A stretch of DNA of 64,000 nucleotides from Cellvibrio sp. PSBB023. Its GTDB lineage: Bacteria; Pseudomonadota; Gammaproteobacteria; Pseudomonadales; Cellvibrionaceae. The notes under the pieces were generated by a model. The model was not told the DNA's origin. It did no database searches and worked only from the letters and a program-made list of their open reading frames with translations. The DNA lies in the NCBI RefSeq assembly GCF_002007605.1, contig NZ_CP019799.1, positions 2,170,001 to 2,234,000 of the forward strand, written 5' to 3'. The translations under genes were made by a program, and so were the position numbers. How positions within the stretch are numbered: position 1 is the stretch's first letter; each line of letters starts with the position of its first letter. Positions 62,872 to 64,000 of this stretch are shown here, one piece after another.

Positions 62872-64000
62872 CTATTGATTTGCGCGATTGGCAATCAGCT
62901 CATTTACTACGGCCGGATCAGCGAGGGTTGAGGTATCACCCAGTGAGTCCAGTTCATTGGCGGCGATTTTGCGCAAAATGCGGCGCATGATTTTGCCGGA
63001 GCGGGTTTTTGGCAGGCCAGGTGCCCATTGGATTACATCCGGACGGGCGATAGCGCCAATTTCTTTTACCACCAGGGCCAGCAATTCTTTTTTCAATTCA
63101 TCGCTGGGCTGTTCGTCTGCCATCAGGGTTACATAGGCGTAGATGCCCTGACCTTTGATGTCGTGGGGGTAGCCAACTACCGCCGCTTCGGCAACCTTGT
63201 CGTGTAATACCAGCGCGCTTTCCACTTCAGCAGTGCCCATGCGGTGACCGGAAACGTTCAACACATCGTCCACACGACCGGTGATCCAATAATAACCATC
63301 GGCATCGCGACGGGCACCGTCGCCGGTGAAGTAGTAGCCAGGATAGGTGCTGTAGTAGGTATCGATGCAGCGTTGATGGTCGCCAAACACAGTGCGGATC
63401 TGGCTTGGCCATGCAGCTTTAATACAGAGGTTGCCCTCGCCTGCGCCGATCACTTCTTTGCCTTCCGCATCTAGCAACACAGGCTGCACACCAAAGAAAG
63501 GGACAGTGGCGGAGCCGGGTTTGAGGTCAATCGCGCCGGGCAATGGTGTCAGCATGTGAGCGCCGGTTTCGGTTTGCCACCAGGTATCCATAATCGGACA
63601 ACGGCTGTCGCCGACGACACGGTAGTACCACTCCCAAGCTTCGGGGTTAATTGGCTCGCCCACGCTGCCGAGGATTTTCAGGCTGGCGCGCGAAGTTTTG
63701 GTGACGTAATCGTTGCCTGCGCCCATGAGTGCGCGAATCGCAGTGGGTGCGGTGTAGAAGCTGTTTACGCCGTGCTTGTCGATGACTTGCCAGCAGCGTG
63801 AAGCATCGGGATAAGTGGGCACACCTTCAAACATGAGGGTAGTCGCGCCGTTGGTGAGTGGGCCATAGACGATGTAGCTGTGACCGGTCACCCAACCTAC
63901 GTCGGCGGTACACCAGTAAACGTCGCCTTCCTGATAATCGAACACGTACTTGTGGGTCATGGCCGCTTGCAGCAAGTAGCCGCCGGTGGTGTGCAATACG
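62872..64000 (-). CDS. acs: Acetyl-CoA synthetase, C-terminal part, truncated by window edge
   Basis: The frame stays open to the right edge and encodes the last ~376 residues of Acs. Visible motifs are [18 protein letters not shown], the acetate-pocket [38 protein letters not shown] and the C-terminal [15 protein letters not shown], whose Lys is the regulatory acetylation site. Acs activates acetate to acetyl-CoA through acetyl-AMP. The N-terminal ~270 residues lie outside the window. Confidence 0.95.
   Translation of the reverse strand, partial: VLHTTGGYLLQAAMTHKYVFDYQEGDVYWCTADVGWVTGHSYIVYGPLTNGATTLMFEGVPTYPDASRCWQVIDKHGVNSFYTAPTAIRALMGAGNDYVTKTSRASLKILGSVGEPINPEAWEWYYRVVGDSRCPIMDTWWQTETGAHMLTPLPGAIDLKPGSATVPFFGVQPVLLDAEGKEVIGAGEGNLCIKAAWPSQIRTVFGDHQRCIDTYYSTYPGYYFTGDGARRDADGYYWITGRVDDVLNVSGHRMGTAEVESALVLHDKVAEAAVVGYPHDIKGQGIYAYVTLMADEQPSDELKKELLALVVKEIGAIARPDVIQWAPGLPKTRSGKIMRRILRKIAANELDSLGDTSTLADPAVVNELIANRANQ

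Noticed and set aside
1..64000. CRISPR arrays, prophage or intact insertion sequences
   Set aside because: No regularly spaced direct repeats, integrase, transposase or phage structural genes were seen on either strand.

Overview
The window reads as chromosomal DNA of a free-living, polysaccharide-degrading gammaproteobacterium, most like a Cellvibrio-type relative of Pseudomonas. This is inference, not a database match. The pointers are a GH43 lipoprotein, several chemoreceptors and c-di-GMP proteins, gene orders shared with Pseudomonas (PilZ gene-fimX-serB, and mpl near ubiX), an exact E. coli-type SoxR operator, and mostly strong Shine-Dalgarno sites. No tRNA, rRNA, CRISPR array or intact insertion sequence was seen.

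Layout. 1-2.8 kb: the 3' end of purK, a small unknown gene, and a membrane-anchored PstS-like/OmpA fusion. 2.8-13.1 kb: a ten-gene chemotaxis operon on the minus strand (receptor, cheY, STAS, cheA, cheW, receptor, cheR, cheD, cheB, REC-EAL) with a near-consensus promoter; its CheA carries a tandem 24-residue motif like the c-di-GMP-binding MshEN domain. 13.2-20 kb: ppc, a LytTR membrane regulator, an acyltransferase, and soxR divergent from an NTF2-like gene with a textbook SoxR promoter between them. 20-25 kb: an exported esterase, then a three-gene operon of a ferritin-like protein with a Cys-rich CX5C tail, an MNIO (DUF692) enzyme and a DUF2063 partner. That operon is the strongest candidate for an undescribed system: a metallophore-type modified peptide fused to a cytoplasmic ferritin-like domain. 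25-31 kb: an SDR enzyme, a GH43 enzyme, GFA and small genes, interleaved with two AT-rich accessory genes (DUF4304 and HEPN-like) whose stop codons sit in the same attC-like sequence.

31.6-36 kb: a single-chain assimilatory nitrate reductase/CysJ-type reductase behind a sigma-54 promoter. 36-48 kb: a Cache receptor, a PilZ protein and a degenerate FimX (type IV pilus control), serB and a YtjB-like gene, then olsF for ornithine lipid with an 11-bp-periodic PHO-box array upstream, and a periplasmic solute-binding protein. 48-52.5 kb: mpl and ubiX, separated by an AT-rich, overlapping three-gene island (Tse2-like toxin candidate, small partner, PutAbiC-like membrane protein) and an RpiB-family isomerase. 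52.5-64 kb: a hybrid histidine kinase, a chemoreceptor, mvaB, DUF2288, GNAT, DUF6524, an AraC-type membrane regulator, an S41-like protease, an esterase, an Smr protein and the 3' part of acs.

The main themes are taxis and c-di-GMP signalling (four chemoreceptors, CheA, REC-EAL, PilZ, FimX), nutrient-stress responses with readable promoters (Pho, sigma-54, SoxR), and small accessory insertions between conserved housekeeping genes. Start codons were moved from the longest frame wherever a ribosome-binding site supported it; these cases are noted entry by entry.
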